A DNA stretch of 64,000 bases from Methylobacterium sp. GTDB lineage: Bacteria > Pseudomonadota > Alphaproteobacteria > Rhizobiales > Beijerinckiaceae. Below the pieces are notes generated by a model. That model had not been told where the DNA came from and searched no databases. It was given only the letters and a program-made list of their open reading frames with translations. This document shows, piece by piece, positions 56,033 to 64,000 of the stretch. Numbering within the stretch: position 1 is the first letter of the stretch; every line of letters begins with the position of its first letter. The stretch is from assembly GCF_019745455.1 (NCBI RefSeq), contig NZ_JAIETD010000033.1, forward strand, positions 78,666-142,665. The letters run 5' to 3'. A program made the position numbers and the translations under genes.

Positions 56033-56683
56033 TTGCCGTCGCTTCGCCGCTCGAACGCCAAATCCTCCCGCGACAAGGCTTTCGTCGCGACGCAGTCGAT
56101 CAGCGCGCGGCGCGACCCGCTGGAGGACGAAGCCCGGTTCCTTCGCTCCTGGTTCGAGCGCCCCCTTGTCACGGGTTCGGTGACACCGTCGGGCAAGATG
56201 CTGGCGAGGACGATGGCGTCCTATGTCGATCCGAGGGTCGACGGGCCTGTGATCGAGCTGGGACCGGGCACCGGCCCTGTGACCGATGCCCTGGTGCGCC
56301 GTGGCATCGCGCAGGAACGGCTGATCCTGATCGAGTACAACCCGGACTTCTGCGACCTCCTCGAGCGGCGCTTTCCGCGGGCGACGATCGTCCAGGGCGA
56401 CGCATACGCGATCCGCGAAACGGCCGGCCCGCTGCTGTCGGCCAAGGGCGCCGCCACGATCTCCAGCCTGCCGCTGTTCACGAAGCCCCTTGAGCAGCGG
56501 CTCAGCCTGCTCAATGCGGCCCACGACCTGATGCAGCCGAGCGCGCCATTCGTGCAGTTCACCTATGCGCTCGTGCCGCCGATCCCGAAGCGCTGCGATG
56601 CCGGCAGCTATATGGCGAGCCGCTCCAACAAGGTCTGGCTCAACCTGCCGCCGGCCCGGGTCTGGGTCTACCGCCGGCCCTGA
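56033..56683 (+). CDS. PmtA/Ksga-type SAM-dependent methyltransferase
   Basis: The 216-residue protein has the SAM motif VIELGPGTGPVTDALV near 73-88, LIEYNPDFCDLLERRFP and SSLPLFTKPLEQRL. These match the Rhizobium phospholipid N-methyltransferase (PmtA) branch, which makes phosphatidylcholine from phosphatidylethanolamine. The start at 56033 is TTG; no earlier good start is seen, so the N-terminus is unsure. An rRNA adenine methyltransferase relation is the alternative. Confidence 0.75.
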   Translation: MPSLRRSNAKSSRDKAFVATQSISARRDPLEDEARFLRSWFERPLVTGSVTPSGKMLARTMASYVDPRVDGPVIELGPGTGPVTDALVRRGIAQERLILIEYNPDFCDLLERRFPRATIVQGDAYAIRETAGPLLSAKGAATISSLPLFTKPLEQRLSLLNAAHDLMQPSAPFVQFTYALVPPIPKRCDAGSYMASRSNKVWLNLPPARVWVYRRP

Positions 56684-56795
56684 CGGATTTGCACAACGCT
56701 CGATGAATTCGGAGGACGGACGGCGTTCAGCGAAAGCCCGGTAATCCTGGAGTCAAGCCGAGGCTCTCTCGGCGGCAGCAGACAGGAATACCGTC

Positions 56796-57110
56796 ATGGT
56801 CTCTCGTCATCTCAACCGTTTCGTCCGCGGCGGCTTGGCTGCCGCAGCACTAACCCTCGCGGGTCTCGCTTCCGGCGGAGCTCAAGCGGCACCGCTCCCC
56901 GCGGCTTCAGTTCTCGTCGGTCAGCCGGCCGAGGCCGGGATTGTCCCGGTGCAGTATGGCTGGGGACGCCATGATGATTACGGCTACCGCCGCGGTTGGG
57001 GCGGTCACCACCGTCATCGCGGCTGGGGCCATCGGGATCACGGTTGGGGCCATCGGCACCACCACCATGGTCATCGCCACGGCGGTCATCGCGGCTATTA
57101 CCGCTATTGA
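56796..57110 (+). CDS. His/Gly-rich small exported protein
   Basis: The 104-residue protein has a twin-arginine-free signal peptide (GLAAAALTLAGLASGGAQA) and a mature part dominated by His, Gly, Arg and Tyr: YGWGRHDDYGYRRGWGG, then many HH and GHR runs to the C-terminal YYRY. Such proteins are common in Methylobacterium and may bind metal ions. The repeats are near-periodic HRGWGHRDHGW units. Function unknown. Confidence 0.75.
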   Translation: MVSRHLNRFVRGGLAAAALTLAGLASGGAQAAPLPAASVLVGQPAEAGIVPVQYGWGRHDDYGYRRGWGGHHRHRGWGHRDHGWGHRHHHHGHRHGGHRGYYRY

Positions 57111-57129
57111 AGGGCGTGTCCCGGTGCCG

Positions 57130-58440
57130 TCATCCGATCCGCGTGATGATGGCGGCACCGGTGGCCGGGCGATCTGAACCGACAGCGTAGGCGGCGCGCA
57201 ACGCCGCCTCCGCCTCGTCCGCCTCGTTCTCGGACCGGGCGTGGACGATGCCGAGGGCCCGGCCCGGCCCGACCTCCTCCCCCGGGCGCGCCAGCCTGGC
57301 GAGCCCGACGGCCGGATCGATATCGTCCTGTGGCCGCGTACGTCCGCCGCCGAGCCCGATGACGGCAAGGCCGAGTTCGCGCGTCGCGATCGTAGCGACG
57401 ATGCCCGGCTCCTTTGGGTGAACAGACCTGACGACCGGCGCCTCCGGCAGGTATTCCCCTGCTCTCTCGGCCAGGTCGGCGGGGCCGCCGAGTGCCGCAA
57501 CCATACGTCCGAAGCACTCTGCCGCCTTGCCTGACAACAGCGCTTTTTCGAGTCGCGCCGAGGCCTCCGCAAGGTCGGGAGCGAGGCCGCCCAGCACCAG
57601 CATCTCGGCCCCGAGCGCCACCGTCACTGCGTGGAAAGCCGGTTCGCGCAACTGTCCGGTGAGGTAATCCAGCGCGTAGGCGACCTCCAACGCATTGCCG
57701 GCCGACGAAGCGAGCGGCGCATCCATGTCGGTGATTAGAGCAACGGTGCGCAAGCCGGCGCCGTTCGCCACGCCGACGATGCTCTCCGCAAGCCCGCGCG
57801 CATCATCGAGGCTCGCCATGAAGGCGCCGGAGCCGGTCTTCACGTCCATCACCAGCCCGTCGAGCCCGGCGGCGAGCTTCTTCGAGAGGATCGAGGCGGT
57901 GATGAGATCGAGGGACTCGACCGTTCCGGTGACGTCCCTGATGGCATAGAGCCGACGGTCGGCAGGGGCGAGGTCGGCGGTCTGCCCGATGATGGCGCAG
58001 CCCGACTCGCGCACCACCGCCCGGAATCGGTCGAGGTCGGGGGCGACGTCGTAGCCCGGGATGCTGGCGAGCTTGTCGAGGGTACCGCCGGTATGGCCGA
58101 GGCCGCGCCCCGAGATCATCGGCACGTAGCCGCCGCAGGCCGCCACCATCGGCGCGAGCGGCAGGCTAACCGTGTCGCCGACGCCGCCGCTCGAATGTTT
58201 GTCGAGAACCGGGCCGGGCAGGTCCCAGGCGAGCACGGTTCCCGATCGCGTCATCGCGCGGGTGAGTGCCACGCGCTCTGGGAGCGACAACCCGCGAAAG
58301 AACACCGCCATGGCGAAGGCCGCAGCCTGGCCTTCGGTAACGCGGCCGTCGGTGAGGCCCGCGATGAAGGCTTCGATCTCCTCCGCATCGAGAACCTGCC
58401 CGTCGCGCTTGGCCCGGATGAGTTCCTGGGGCAGCTTCAT
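57130..58440 (-). CDS. deoA: Thymidine phosphorylase
   Basis: The 436-residue enzyme breaks thymidine to thymine and deoxyribose-1-phosphate. The opening PQELIRAKRDGQVLDAEEIEAFI and the phosphate-binding DKHSSGGVGDTVSLPLAPMVAACGG are clear, with the C-terminal domain kept. It is the last gene of a four-gene salvage operon; its start overlaps the deoC stop by four bases. Confidence 0.94.
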   Translation of the reverse strand: MKLPQELIRAKRDGQVLDAEEIEAFIAGLTDGRVTEGQAAAFAMAVFFRGLSLPERVALTRAMTRSGTVLAWDLPGPVLDKHSSGGVGDTVSLPLAPMVAACGGYVPMISGRGLGHTGGTLDKLASIPGYDVAPDLDRFRAVVRESGCAIIGQTADLAPADRRLYAIRDVTGTVESLDLITASILSKKLAAGLDGLVMDVKTGSGAFMASLDDARGLAESIVGVANGAGLRTVALITDMDAPLASSAGNALEVAYALDYLTGQLREPAFHAVTVALGAEMLVLGGLAPDLAEASARLEKALLSGKAAECFGRMVAALGGPADLAERAGEYLPEAPVVRSVHPKEPGIVATIATRELGLAVIGLGGGRTRPQDDIDPAVGLARLARPGEEVGPGRALGIVHARSENEADEAEAALRAAYAVGSDRPATGAAIITRIG

Positions 58441-59183
58441 GGAACGGCATCCCTCGCGGCAACGAGTTCGGCATAGAGGCTGCTCGCCCCGAAGCGGAAG
58501 CGCGCCGGGCTCGCCCAGTTCGGCCCCATCACGGTGTCGGCGAGGGCGAGATAGGGCTCGGCATCGGCGAGGCTGCGCAGGCCGCCGGAGATCTTGAGTC
58601 CGGCCGGCCGGGCACCACGATGGTCGCGGATGACAGTCAGCATCGCGCTCGCGGCGTCGAGCGTCGCGGAGACCGGGCTCTTGCCGGTGGAGGTCTTCAG
58701 AAAATCCGCGCCCGCCTCCAGGGCGAGCCGGCTCGCGGCGGTGATCGCCTCCGGCGACCTCAACTCACCGGTTTCGAGGATGACCTTGAGCAGACGGTCG
58801 CCGTCGCAGAGACCGCGGACCGCCTCGATCATCTCGCGCGCCGGCCTCTCGTCGCCCTGCAGGAAGGCGCGATAGGGGAGGACGAGGTCGATCTCCTGCG
58901 CTCCGTCACCCAGCGCCTCCTCGGTGTCCTCGACGGCGCGCTCGACATCCTCGCCGCCCTTCGGGAAATTGATGACGGTGGCGATCGCGATGCCGGTTCC
59001 CGCGAGCGCGCGAGCCCCGCGGGTGACGAATTGCGGCCAGACACAGATCGCCGCCGCGCCACCGGCACGGGCCTTGGCGCAGAGGGCATCGATACCGGTC
59101 TCGGTGCAGGAATCGCTCAGATCCGTGAGGTCGAGGAGCGGGAGGGCGCGCCGGGCGAAGGCGGCCTGTTCGGACGGCGTCAT
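58437..59183 (-). CDS. deoC: Deoxyribose-phosphate aldolase
   Basis: DeoC cleaves deoxyribose-5-phosphate to acetaldehyde and glyceraldehyde-3-phosphate. The Schiff-base lysine is in GADFLKTSTGKS, with GLKISGGLR near the C-terminus and the acidic pair in EIDLVLPYRAF. The 248 residues are standard. It overlaps both neighbours by four bases. Confidence 0.93.
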   Translation of the reverse strand: MTPSEQAAFARRALPLLDLTDLSDSCTETGIDALCAKARAGGAAAICVWPQFVTRGARALAGTGIAIATVINFPKGGEDVERAVEDTEEALGDGAQEIDLVLPYRAFLQGDERPAREMIEAVRGLCDGDRLLKVILETGELRSPEAITAASRLALEAGADFLKTSTGKSPVSATLDAASAMLTVIRDHRGARPAGLKISGGLRSLADAEPYLALADTVMGPNWASPARFRFGASSLYAELVAARDAVP

Positions 59184-60016
59184 CCTTTTGAACCTCCTGG
59201 CAGTCTCGCGACGAAGGCTTCGAACAGGCGGGCGAGGTCGTCGACCGCGGCTCCAGCCTGCGCCTTGGTCTCGGCATGATGGGGATCGCCGCCGCCGATG
59301 CCGGCGGCGAGGTTGGTGACGACCGAAACGGCAGCGACTTTCAGTCCGAAGAAGCGGGCGAAAATCACTTCCGGTACGGTGGACATGCCGACGAGGTCGG
59401 CCCCGAGGAGCCCGGCCATCCGCACCTCTGCAGGGGTCTCGAAGCTCGGCCCCGAGAACCAGGCATAGACGCCCTCGTGCAGGGCGATGCCGCAGGCCTT
59501 GGCGGCAGCCAACAGGTCGTTCCGGAGACCTTCGTCATAGGCCCCGACCATCGGCACGAAACGGGCATCGCTCGACTCGCCGATGAGCGGATTGAGCCCT
59601 GAAAGATTGATGTGGTCGCTGAGCGCAACGAGGCTGCCGGGGCCGGCCTGCGGCATCAGCGAGCCCGAGGCATTGGTAAGGAGGAGCGCACCGGCGCCGA
59701 ACATCGAGGCGAGACCGACGGGCACACGCATCGCCGCGGCGTCACCCGTCTCATAGGCGTGAGCACGGCCCTCGTAGGCCAGCACCGGCCGCCCCGCGAT
59801 CAGGCCGCGGTGAAGCGTACCGCCATGACCGCTGACCCGCGGTGCCGGGAAGCCGGGGATCTCGCGATATGGCAGCGAGACACGATCGTCGAGGCAGGCG
59901 ACGAGGGCGCCGAGCCCGGTGCCGGTGACGATCGCGCAGGCATAGGGGCCGGCAAAGCCTCGCTCCACGATGTACGCTGCGGCGGCCGCGACGGCGTCGT
60001 CGCCGATCGCGGTCAC
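59180..60016 (-). CDS. Purine nucleoside phosphorylase (trimeric type)
   Basis: The 278-residue enzyme belongs to the inosine/guanosine-specific trimeric family: GHGGTLHRGLIAGRPVLAYEGRAHAYE (phosphate site), LLTNASGSL, YAWFSGPSFETPAEVRM and GMSTVPEVIFARFFGLKV. It frees ribose-1-phosphate and the base. It sits between cdd and deoC with four-base overlaps on both sides. Confidence 0.93.
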   Translation of the reverse strand: MTAIGDDAVAAAAAYIVERGFAGPYACAIVTGTGLGALVACLDDRVSLPYREIPGFPAPRVSGHGGTLHRGLIAGRPVLAYEGRAHAYETGDAAAMRVPVGLASMFGAGALLLTNASGSLMPQAGPGSLVALSDHINLSGLNPLIGESSDARFVPMVGAYDEGLRNDLLAAAKACGIALHEGVYAWFSGPSFETPAEVRMAGLLGADLVGMSTVPEVIFARFFGLKVAAVSVVTNLAAGIGGGDPHHAETKAQAGAAVDDLARLFEAFVARLPGGSKG

Positions 60017-60423
60017 GCGAGGTTGTCCGGTCCGAAGGAGGCGGGCAGGAGCGCCTCCAGGGTGAAGCTCCTTCGCACGCCTTCCGGGCCGGCGACGTGG
60101 ATGTCCGTCGTGGGATCGGCGAATTCGCGGATGCGCTGCCGGCAGGCGCCACAGGGCGTCACCAGAGCCGGTCCGTCGCCGAGGACGAGGATCGCCGTGA
60201 TCCGCTTTCCGCCATTCGCGATCATCGTGGCGATGGCCCCGGCCTCGGCGCAGGTGCCGACCGGGTAGGCCGCGTTCTCGACATTGCAGCCGGCATGGAC
60301 GGCCCCCGCCTCATCAAGGACGGCCGCGCCGACGCGGAAGCGCGAATAGGGGGCATAGGCCCGCTCGCGCGCCGCCTGCGCGGCGGCGAAGAGTGCGGAG
60401 AGCGCCTCGGCGCTGCCGTTCAT
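60013..60423 (-). CDS. cdd: Cytidine deaminase
   Basis: The 136-residue enzyme deaminates cytidine and deoxycytidine. The zinc ligands are in CAEAGAIATM (with the catalytic glutamate) and TPCGACRQ; APYSRFRVGAAVL and GCNVENAAYPVG are the substrate motifs. The ATG at 60423 gives the family length. It is the first gene of cdd-PNP-deoC-deoA, tied by ATGA overlaps. Confidence 0.94.
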   Translation of the reverse strand: MNGSAEALSALFAAAQAARERAYAPYSRFRVGAAVLDEAGAVHAGCNVENAAYPVGTCAEAGAIATMIANGGKRITAILVLGDGPALVTPCGACRQRIREFADPTTDIHVAGPEGVRRSFTLEALLPASFGPDNLA

Positions 60424-60566
60424 GGATCGTTTGTCCGGAAAGGCATGAGGTTCATGGACCACGTTAGGCACCAAGCCCAGGGGCCTGTCGAGACCCGTCG
60501 CGTCGACAACGTTCGGCCGGGCTCTTAAGAAGATGTGGGAGCAGGTTTCTGGACCGGGTGAGGACA

Positions 60567-60788
60567 ATGCTGGGTCGATACGATCGGGGTGGCCCAGGGG
60601 AGGCCGTCGTTGAATACGGCGACGGCACCATGCGGGTGATCAAGCCGGGCACCTTCGTGCGCTGTGCCGTGACGGGCGCGCCGATCCCCCTCGACGACCT
60701 GCGCTACTGGAGCGTCGAGCGCCAGGAGGCCTACGCGACGCCCGAGGCGGTGATGCAACGGCTGGGGATGAGCCAGAGGAACGACTAG
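60567..60788 (+). CDS. DUF2093 family protein
   Basis: The 73-residue protein reads MLGRYDRGGPGEAVVEYGDG, then MRVIKPGTFVRCAVTGAPIPLDDLRYWSV, the conserved signature of DUF2093 in alphaproteobacteria. Function is unknown. A GTG at 60558 could start three codons earlier. It is divergent from cdd, and its end overlaps the lpxK stop by four bases on the opposite strand. Confidence 0.85.
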   Translation: MLGRYDRGGPGEAVVEYGDGTMRVIKPGTFVRCAVTGAPIPLDDLRYWSVERQEAYATPEAVMQRLGMSQRND

Positions 60789-61795
60789 GACGAGCGCGGC
60801 ACTCTCCGCCCGAATGCAAGAAGCTTCGTGCGCAGCAAAGCCATCACCGCAACTTCGTCGGCGAAGCGCAGCGACACCGCCAGCGTCTCGACCCGACCGA
60901 CGAACGACTTCGGCAGGCGCACCGCATCCTTCTGCGTCGTGATCAGGTCGGCGCCGAGTTTCCGCGCCTCGGCGACGAGGCTCGTGAGGTCGCTGTCGCG
61001 ATAGGGATGGTGATCCGGGAAGCTGCGTTCGCCCGACAGTTCGGCCCCGGCCTCGCGCAAAGTCGCGAAGAACTTTGACGGCCGCCCGATGCCGGCGAAG
61101 GGCAGGAGGCAGCGTCCGGCAAGTTCGCGAGCGGAGTGGTGCGGCACCAGCCGGGCCCGGAAGATCGGCAACCCTCTTGCGGCCGCAAGATCGGCCACCG
61201 CCTCCCCGGCCGATCCCTCGCCCACGAGCACCATTGCATCGACGTGGCGCCACTGGCGGTCGAGCGGGACCCTCAGGGGACCCGCCGGAAAAGGTAGCCC
61301 GTTGCCGATGCCCGCCCCCGCATCCACCACGGCGAGGGCGAGGTCCTTCATCAGACTCGGGTTCTGAAGCCCGTCATCCATGACGACGACGGATGCGCCG
61401 GAGACGACGCAGAGGCGAGCGCCGGCAGGTCGGTCGCGGGCGACGACGGTCATCGCCTCGCGGGTGAGCAGGAGGGCCTCGTCGCCGATCTCGGCCGCAT
61501 CGTGCCGGCCGGCATCGACCAGCACCGGACCGGGAAGGCGTCCGCCGTAGCCGCGGGTGAGGAAGGCAGGGGCCGCGCCGAGGCCACGCAGCATCGCGGC
61601 GATCGCCAGGGCGGTCGGGGTCTTGCCGGCGCCGCCGAGGGTCAGGTTGCCAACGCAAATGACGGGGCAAGGGCCGGTAGCTCCGGGACGATCCATTCTG
61701 GCCGCCGTGAACAGGCCATAGAACGAGCCGAGCGGGCTGAGCAGCCGTGCGGCCGGGTGGCTCGGGGAAGCCTCCCAGAAGGCCGGCGCACGCAT
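60785..61795 (-). CDS. lpxK: Tetraacyldisaccharide 4'-kinase
   Basis: LpxK phosphorylates lipid A disaccharide at the inner membrane. The P-loop is in VGNLTLGGAGKTPTALAIAAML (about 47-68); the opening APAFWEASPSHPAARLLSPLGSFYGLFTAAR is family-typical, as is VVMDDGLQNPSLMKDLALAVVDAG. The 336 residues are normal. It is the third gene in the DUF374-waaA-lpxK series, ten bases after waaA. Confidence 0.93.
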   Translation of the reverse strand: MRAPAFWEASPSHPAARLLSPLGSFYGLFTAARMDRPGATGPCPVICVGNLTLGGAGKTPTALAIAAMLRGLGAAPAFLTRGYGGRLPGPVLVDAGRHDAAEIGDEALLLTREAMTVVARDRPAGARLCVVSGASVVVMDDGLQNPSLMKDLALAVVDAGAGIGNGLPFPAGPLRVPLDRQWRHVDAMVLVGEGSAGEAVADLAAARGLPIFRARLVPHHSARELAGRCLLPFAGIGRPSKFFATLREAGAELSGERSFPDHHPYRDSDLTSLVAEARKLGADLITTQKDAVRLPKSFVGRVETLAVSLRFADEVAVMALLRTKLLAFGRRVPRSS

Positions 61796-61805
61796 CAGGA
61801 CCGGG

Positions 61806-63113
61806 TCACGAGGCCGAGGCCATGGCCGTGAGCTTCATCTGGGCGATGAAGGGGTCGATCACCGCAAGGGTGCGGTCGAGGGCGCCCTCGAACGGCCGCA
61901 GGGCGGTCTGGCCGGATGCCGCGATCGCCCGCAGGCGGTTGGGATCGCGCAGGAGATCGCCGACCGCCACGGCGAGGTCCTGCTCGTCCGCCACCGGCAG
62001 CGCGCCGCCCGCAGCGTCGAGGGCACCGTAGACCTGCGTGAAATTCTCGACATGCGGGCCGTGCAGGACAGCGGCGGCGAGCCGGGTCGGCTCGATCGGG
62101 TTCTGACCGCCATGGGGCACCAGGGAGCCACCGAGGAAGACGAGGGGGCTCAAGCGATAGAACAGCCCGAGTTCCCCGAGGGTGTCGGCAACGTAGAGGT
62201 CGACGGCCCCATGTGGCCAACCGCCCTGGGAGCGGCGAGCGGTGCGCAGGCCTGTCGCCGCGATGTCGCGCGCGATGTCGGGGCCGCGGTGAGGGTGGCG
62301 CGGCACAAGGATAGTGAGAAGGTTCGGCAGAGCGGATCTCAGCGCGAGATGCACCTGCCCTACCATCGCGTCCTCGCCCGGATGGGTGCTCGCGGCGACC
62401 CAGACCGGTCGCTCGCCGACGATGCTGCTCAGGTGCGCAAGATGACTGTGATCGACCACGGGCACGGCCGAGTCGTATTTCAGGTTGCCGGTGACGCTCA
62501 CCCGCGGTGCACCGAGACGGGCGAAGCGCTCTGCGTCGTCCTTGGTCTGCGTGAGGCATACCGCAATCCGAGACAGCAGGGCTTCGGCGGTACGCGGCGA
62601 ACGGCTCCAGCCCTTGAAGGATCGCTCCGACATGCGACCGTTGACGACGAGGAGCGGGATGCCGCGGGCGTGCAAGGCCATGACGGTGTTCGGCCAGATC
62701 TCGGATTCCGCGACCAAGGCGAGATCGGGCCGCCAATGATCGAGGAAGCGTGCCACCCAGCGCGATGCGTCGAGGGGGACGTATTGGTGGAACGCCTGCG
62801 GCGGCAGCCGGCCGCCGATGAGTTCCGCCGCGCTGCGGGTGCCCGTCGTCACCAGGACAGAGAACCCGCGCGCGATCATCCCATCGACGAGGCCGACCAG
62901 CGACAGGGCCTCGCCGATGCTCGCTCCGTGCATCCAGCACAACCGTCCCTTCGGGCGCAGGCGGCCAGCCAAGCCCTTGCGCTCGGGCAAGCGAGCGGGA
63001 TCCTCCTTGCCACGCCGAGCGCGCAACGCCAGAAGCCCAGCGAGGGCCGGCTCAGCCAGGATGATGCCGGCTCCATAAGCCTTGAGCGCGACGGTGAGAG
63101 GGGGCGCCTTCAT
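61806..63113 (-). CDS. waaA: 3-deoxy-D-manno-octulosonic acid transferase
   Basis: WaaA (KdtA) adds Kdo to lipid IVA. The 435-residue GT30-type enzyme has an N-terminal membrane-like stretch, WMHGASIGEALSLVGLVDGM (about 58-77), VVNGRMSERSFKGW, AASTHPGEDAMV and GSLVPHGGQNPIEPTRLA, the Kdo-transferase signature. It overlaps the DUF374 gene by four bases and leads into lpxK. Confidence 0.93.
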   Translation of the reverse strand: MKAPPLTVALKAYGAGIILAEPALAGLLALRARRGKEDPARLPERKGLAGRLRPKGRLCWMHGASIGEALSLVGLVDGMIARGFSVLVTTGTRSAAELIGGRLPPQAFHQYVPLDASRWVARFLDHWRPDLALVAESEIWPNTVMALHARGIPLLVVNGRMSERSFKGWSRSPRTAEALLSRIAVCLTQTKDDAERFARLGAPRVSVTGNLKYDSAVPVVDHSHLAHLSSIVGERPVWVAASTHPGEDAMVGQVHLALRSALPNLLTILVPRHPHRGPDIARDIAATGLRTARRSQGGWPHGAVDLYVADTLGELGLFYRLSPLVFLGGSLVPHGGQNPIEPTRLAAAVLHGPHVENFTQVYGALDAAGGALPVADEQDLAVAVGDLLRDPNRLRAIAASGQTALRPFEGALDRTLAVIDPFIAQMKLTAMASAS

Positions 63114-63832
63114 GGCGGGTTCCCGATGCGGTCCGGACGTCCGACCAGGGAGTAGGCGCGGTCATGAACGCGGTTCATCTCGTCCTGCACCCTCAAACGG
63201 ATTACTTCGAAGGCGTCGGGCTCGATCTCGCGCGGAACCATGATGGGCTCGCCGAACACCATCGCACCGCGTCCGAAGGGAAGCCCGAAACAGGCCCGGT
63301 CCCAGCTGTTGAAGCGCAGGTGGCGGCTCGTCACCACGGCGACCGGCACGATCGGTCGACCGGAGAAGCGAGCGAGGGTGAGGATGCCTTCGTCGCAGCG
63401 GCGGGAGACCTTCGGCACGTCCGCGCTGAAGGCGACCGTCTGGCCGTCCTTGAGGGCGCGCAGCATGGCCCGCAGGCCCTCGGCACCGCCCTTCGCCCGG
63501 ATGTCGCGGACAGCCCGGCCGCGGGCGCCGGAAGCGCGGATCACGCTCACGCCCATGCGGGTCAACGTGATGGTGTTGACGTTGCCGTCCGCCGACCGCG
63601 AGATGATGGTGGCGATGCGGTCGTGCGGCCGGCGCATGAACGAGATCATCGTGTGCTGGCCGTGCCACATCCCGGCGATGAAGGGCGACAATCCGTCAAG
63701 CCAGGCATTGGGCTCCGTCGGCTCGACGACGAAATGGTTGGTTCGCCGCACGAGCCGCAGGTAGCGCTCGGCGAGCATGCCAAGGGCGTTCTGGACCGGC
63801 GCGGCCCGGCCGATGCGTTTGATCAGGCTCAT
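63110..63832 (-). CDS. Lysophospholipid acyltransferase family protein (DUF374)
   Basis: The 240-residue protein has the H-x4-D-like box in GMWHGQHTMISFMRRPHD, ISRSADGNVNTI, VIRASGARGRAVRDIRAKGGAEGLRAM and FSADVPKVSRRCDEGILTLARFSGRPIVPVAVVTS, the DUF374 pattern. DUF374 genes usually lie near waaA and lpxK and probably act on lipid A or a precursor. The ATG at 63832 (MSLIKRIG) is chosen; a longer start at 63853 is possible. Confidence 0.85.
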   Translation of the reverse strand: MSLIKRIGRAAPVQNALGMLAERYLRLVRRTNHFVVEPTEPNAWLDGLSPFIAGMWHGQHTMISFMRRPHDRIATIISRSADGNVNTITLTRMGVSVIRASGARGRAVRDIRAKGGAEGLRAMLRALKDGQTVAFSADVPKVSRRCDEGILTLARFSGRPIVPVAVVTSRHLRFNSWDRACFGLPFGRGAMVFGEPIMVPREIEPDAFEVIRLRVQDEMNRVHDRAYSLVGRPDRIGNPP

Positions 63833-64000
63833 GCCCGCCGGCCGTCGCGGCACAACGTGTCGCGGATACCGGAACGATCGGTCGAGGCTGATCTCATATC
63901 AGGCTTCCGAGGCAGCTTTGCGGGGCGTCGGTGGCGGCGTCGTCCGGATGGTCCTGCCGGCCTGTCGTAGCATCGTGCGCCCCTGCGCCGGGTGTCTAAC
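63833..64000. other. Upstream region at the window edge
   Basis: The last 168 bases lie upstream of the DUF374 gene and hold no supported gene; the preceding gene is presumably beyond the edge. Confidence 0.4.

Overview
The window is high-GC chromosomal DNA from an alphaproteobacterium of the order Hyphomicrobiales, and the best fit is the genus Methylobacterium/Methylorubrum. Three things point there. The rnc-era-lepB-acpS-pdxJ block, the rpsF-rpsR-DUF2232-rplI-dnaB order and the alr-radA-cvpA-purF order are alphaproteobacterial. The dihydrofolate-reductase-like gene at 17.6 kb closely resembles the dihydromethanopterin reductase DmrA of methylotrophic Methylobacterium. The valine/branched-chain modules and the dispersed palindromic repeats also fit. 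Almost everything is ordinary core genome. No tRNA, rRNA, CRISPR array, insertion sequence or prophage was seen.

Layout. 0-6 kb: the 3' end of a repeat protein, an RsmC-like methyltransferase, then the minus-strand block pdxJ-acpS-lepB-rnc-era and a small PH-domain protein. 6-10.5 kb: the rpsF-rpsR-DUF2232-rplI operon with a terminator, then dnaB. 10.5-18 kb: an unusual two-part hypothetical gene on the minus strand, then alr-radA-cvpA-purF-SDR-dmrA on the plus strand. 18-22 kb: a gap of about 530 bases without a clear gene, a GCS2-family carboxylate-amine ligase, der and a YfgM-like membrane protein. 22-34 kb: branched-chain amino-acid import (livGFHM, plus a substrate-binding protein on the other strand) and valine catabolism (mmsA, mmsB, enoyl-CoA hydratase), with a LysR regulator divergent from mmsA across a perfect 18-base palindrome, and an iron-dependent alcohol dehydrogenase. 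Two long imperfect palindromes of one repeat family sit in the two convergent gaps here. 34-39 kb: a sorbosone-dehydrogenase-like protein and polA, then an AT-rich two-gene cassette that looks acquired and may be an effector/immunity pair. 39-46 kb: an RND pump with its adaptor, an MFS transporter and rpmG. 46-49 kb: a coupled YqcI/YcgG (GntA-like) and DUF1989 pair probably acting on a guanidino or related nitrogen compound, an RNase HI with an extra C-terminal domain, and 3-methyladenine DNA glycosylase. 49-52 kb: a thioredoxin-like protein with CcdA, YqgE and an IalB-like protein. 52-57 kb: dnaK-dnaJ behind a textbook alphaproteobacterial heat-shock promoter, a PmtA-like methyltransferase and a His/Gly-rich exported protein. 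57-60.5 kb: a tightly overlapping nucleoside salvage operon (cdd-PNP-deoC-deoA). 60.5-64 kb: a DUF2093 gene and the lipid A/Kdo block (DUF374 acyltransferase-waaA-lpxK).

The most interesting places for follow-up are the AT-rich cassette at 38.5-39.3 kb, the YcgG/DUF1989 operon at 46.1-47.5 kb, the palindromic operator between mmsA and the LysR gene, the convergent-gap repeats, and the RNase HI fusion. All functional calls rest on reading translated motifs by eye; no database search was possible.
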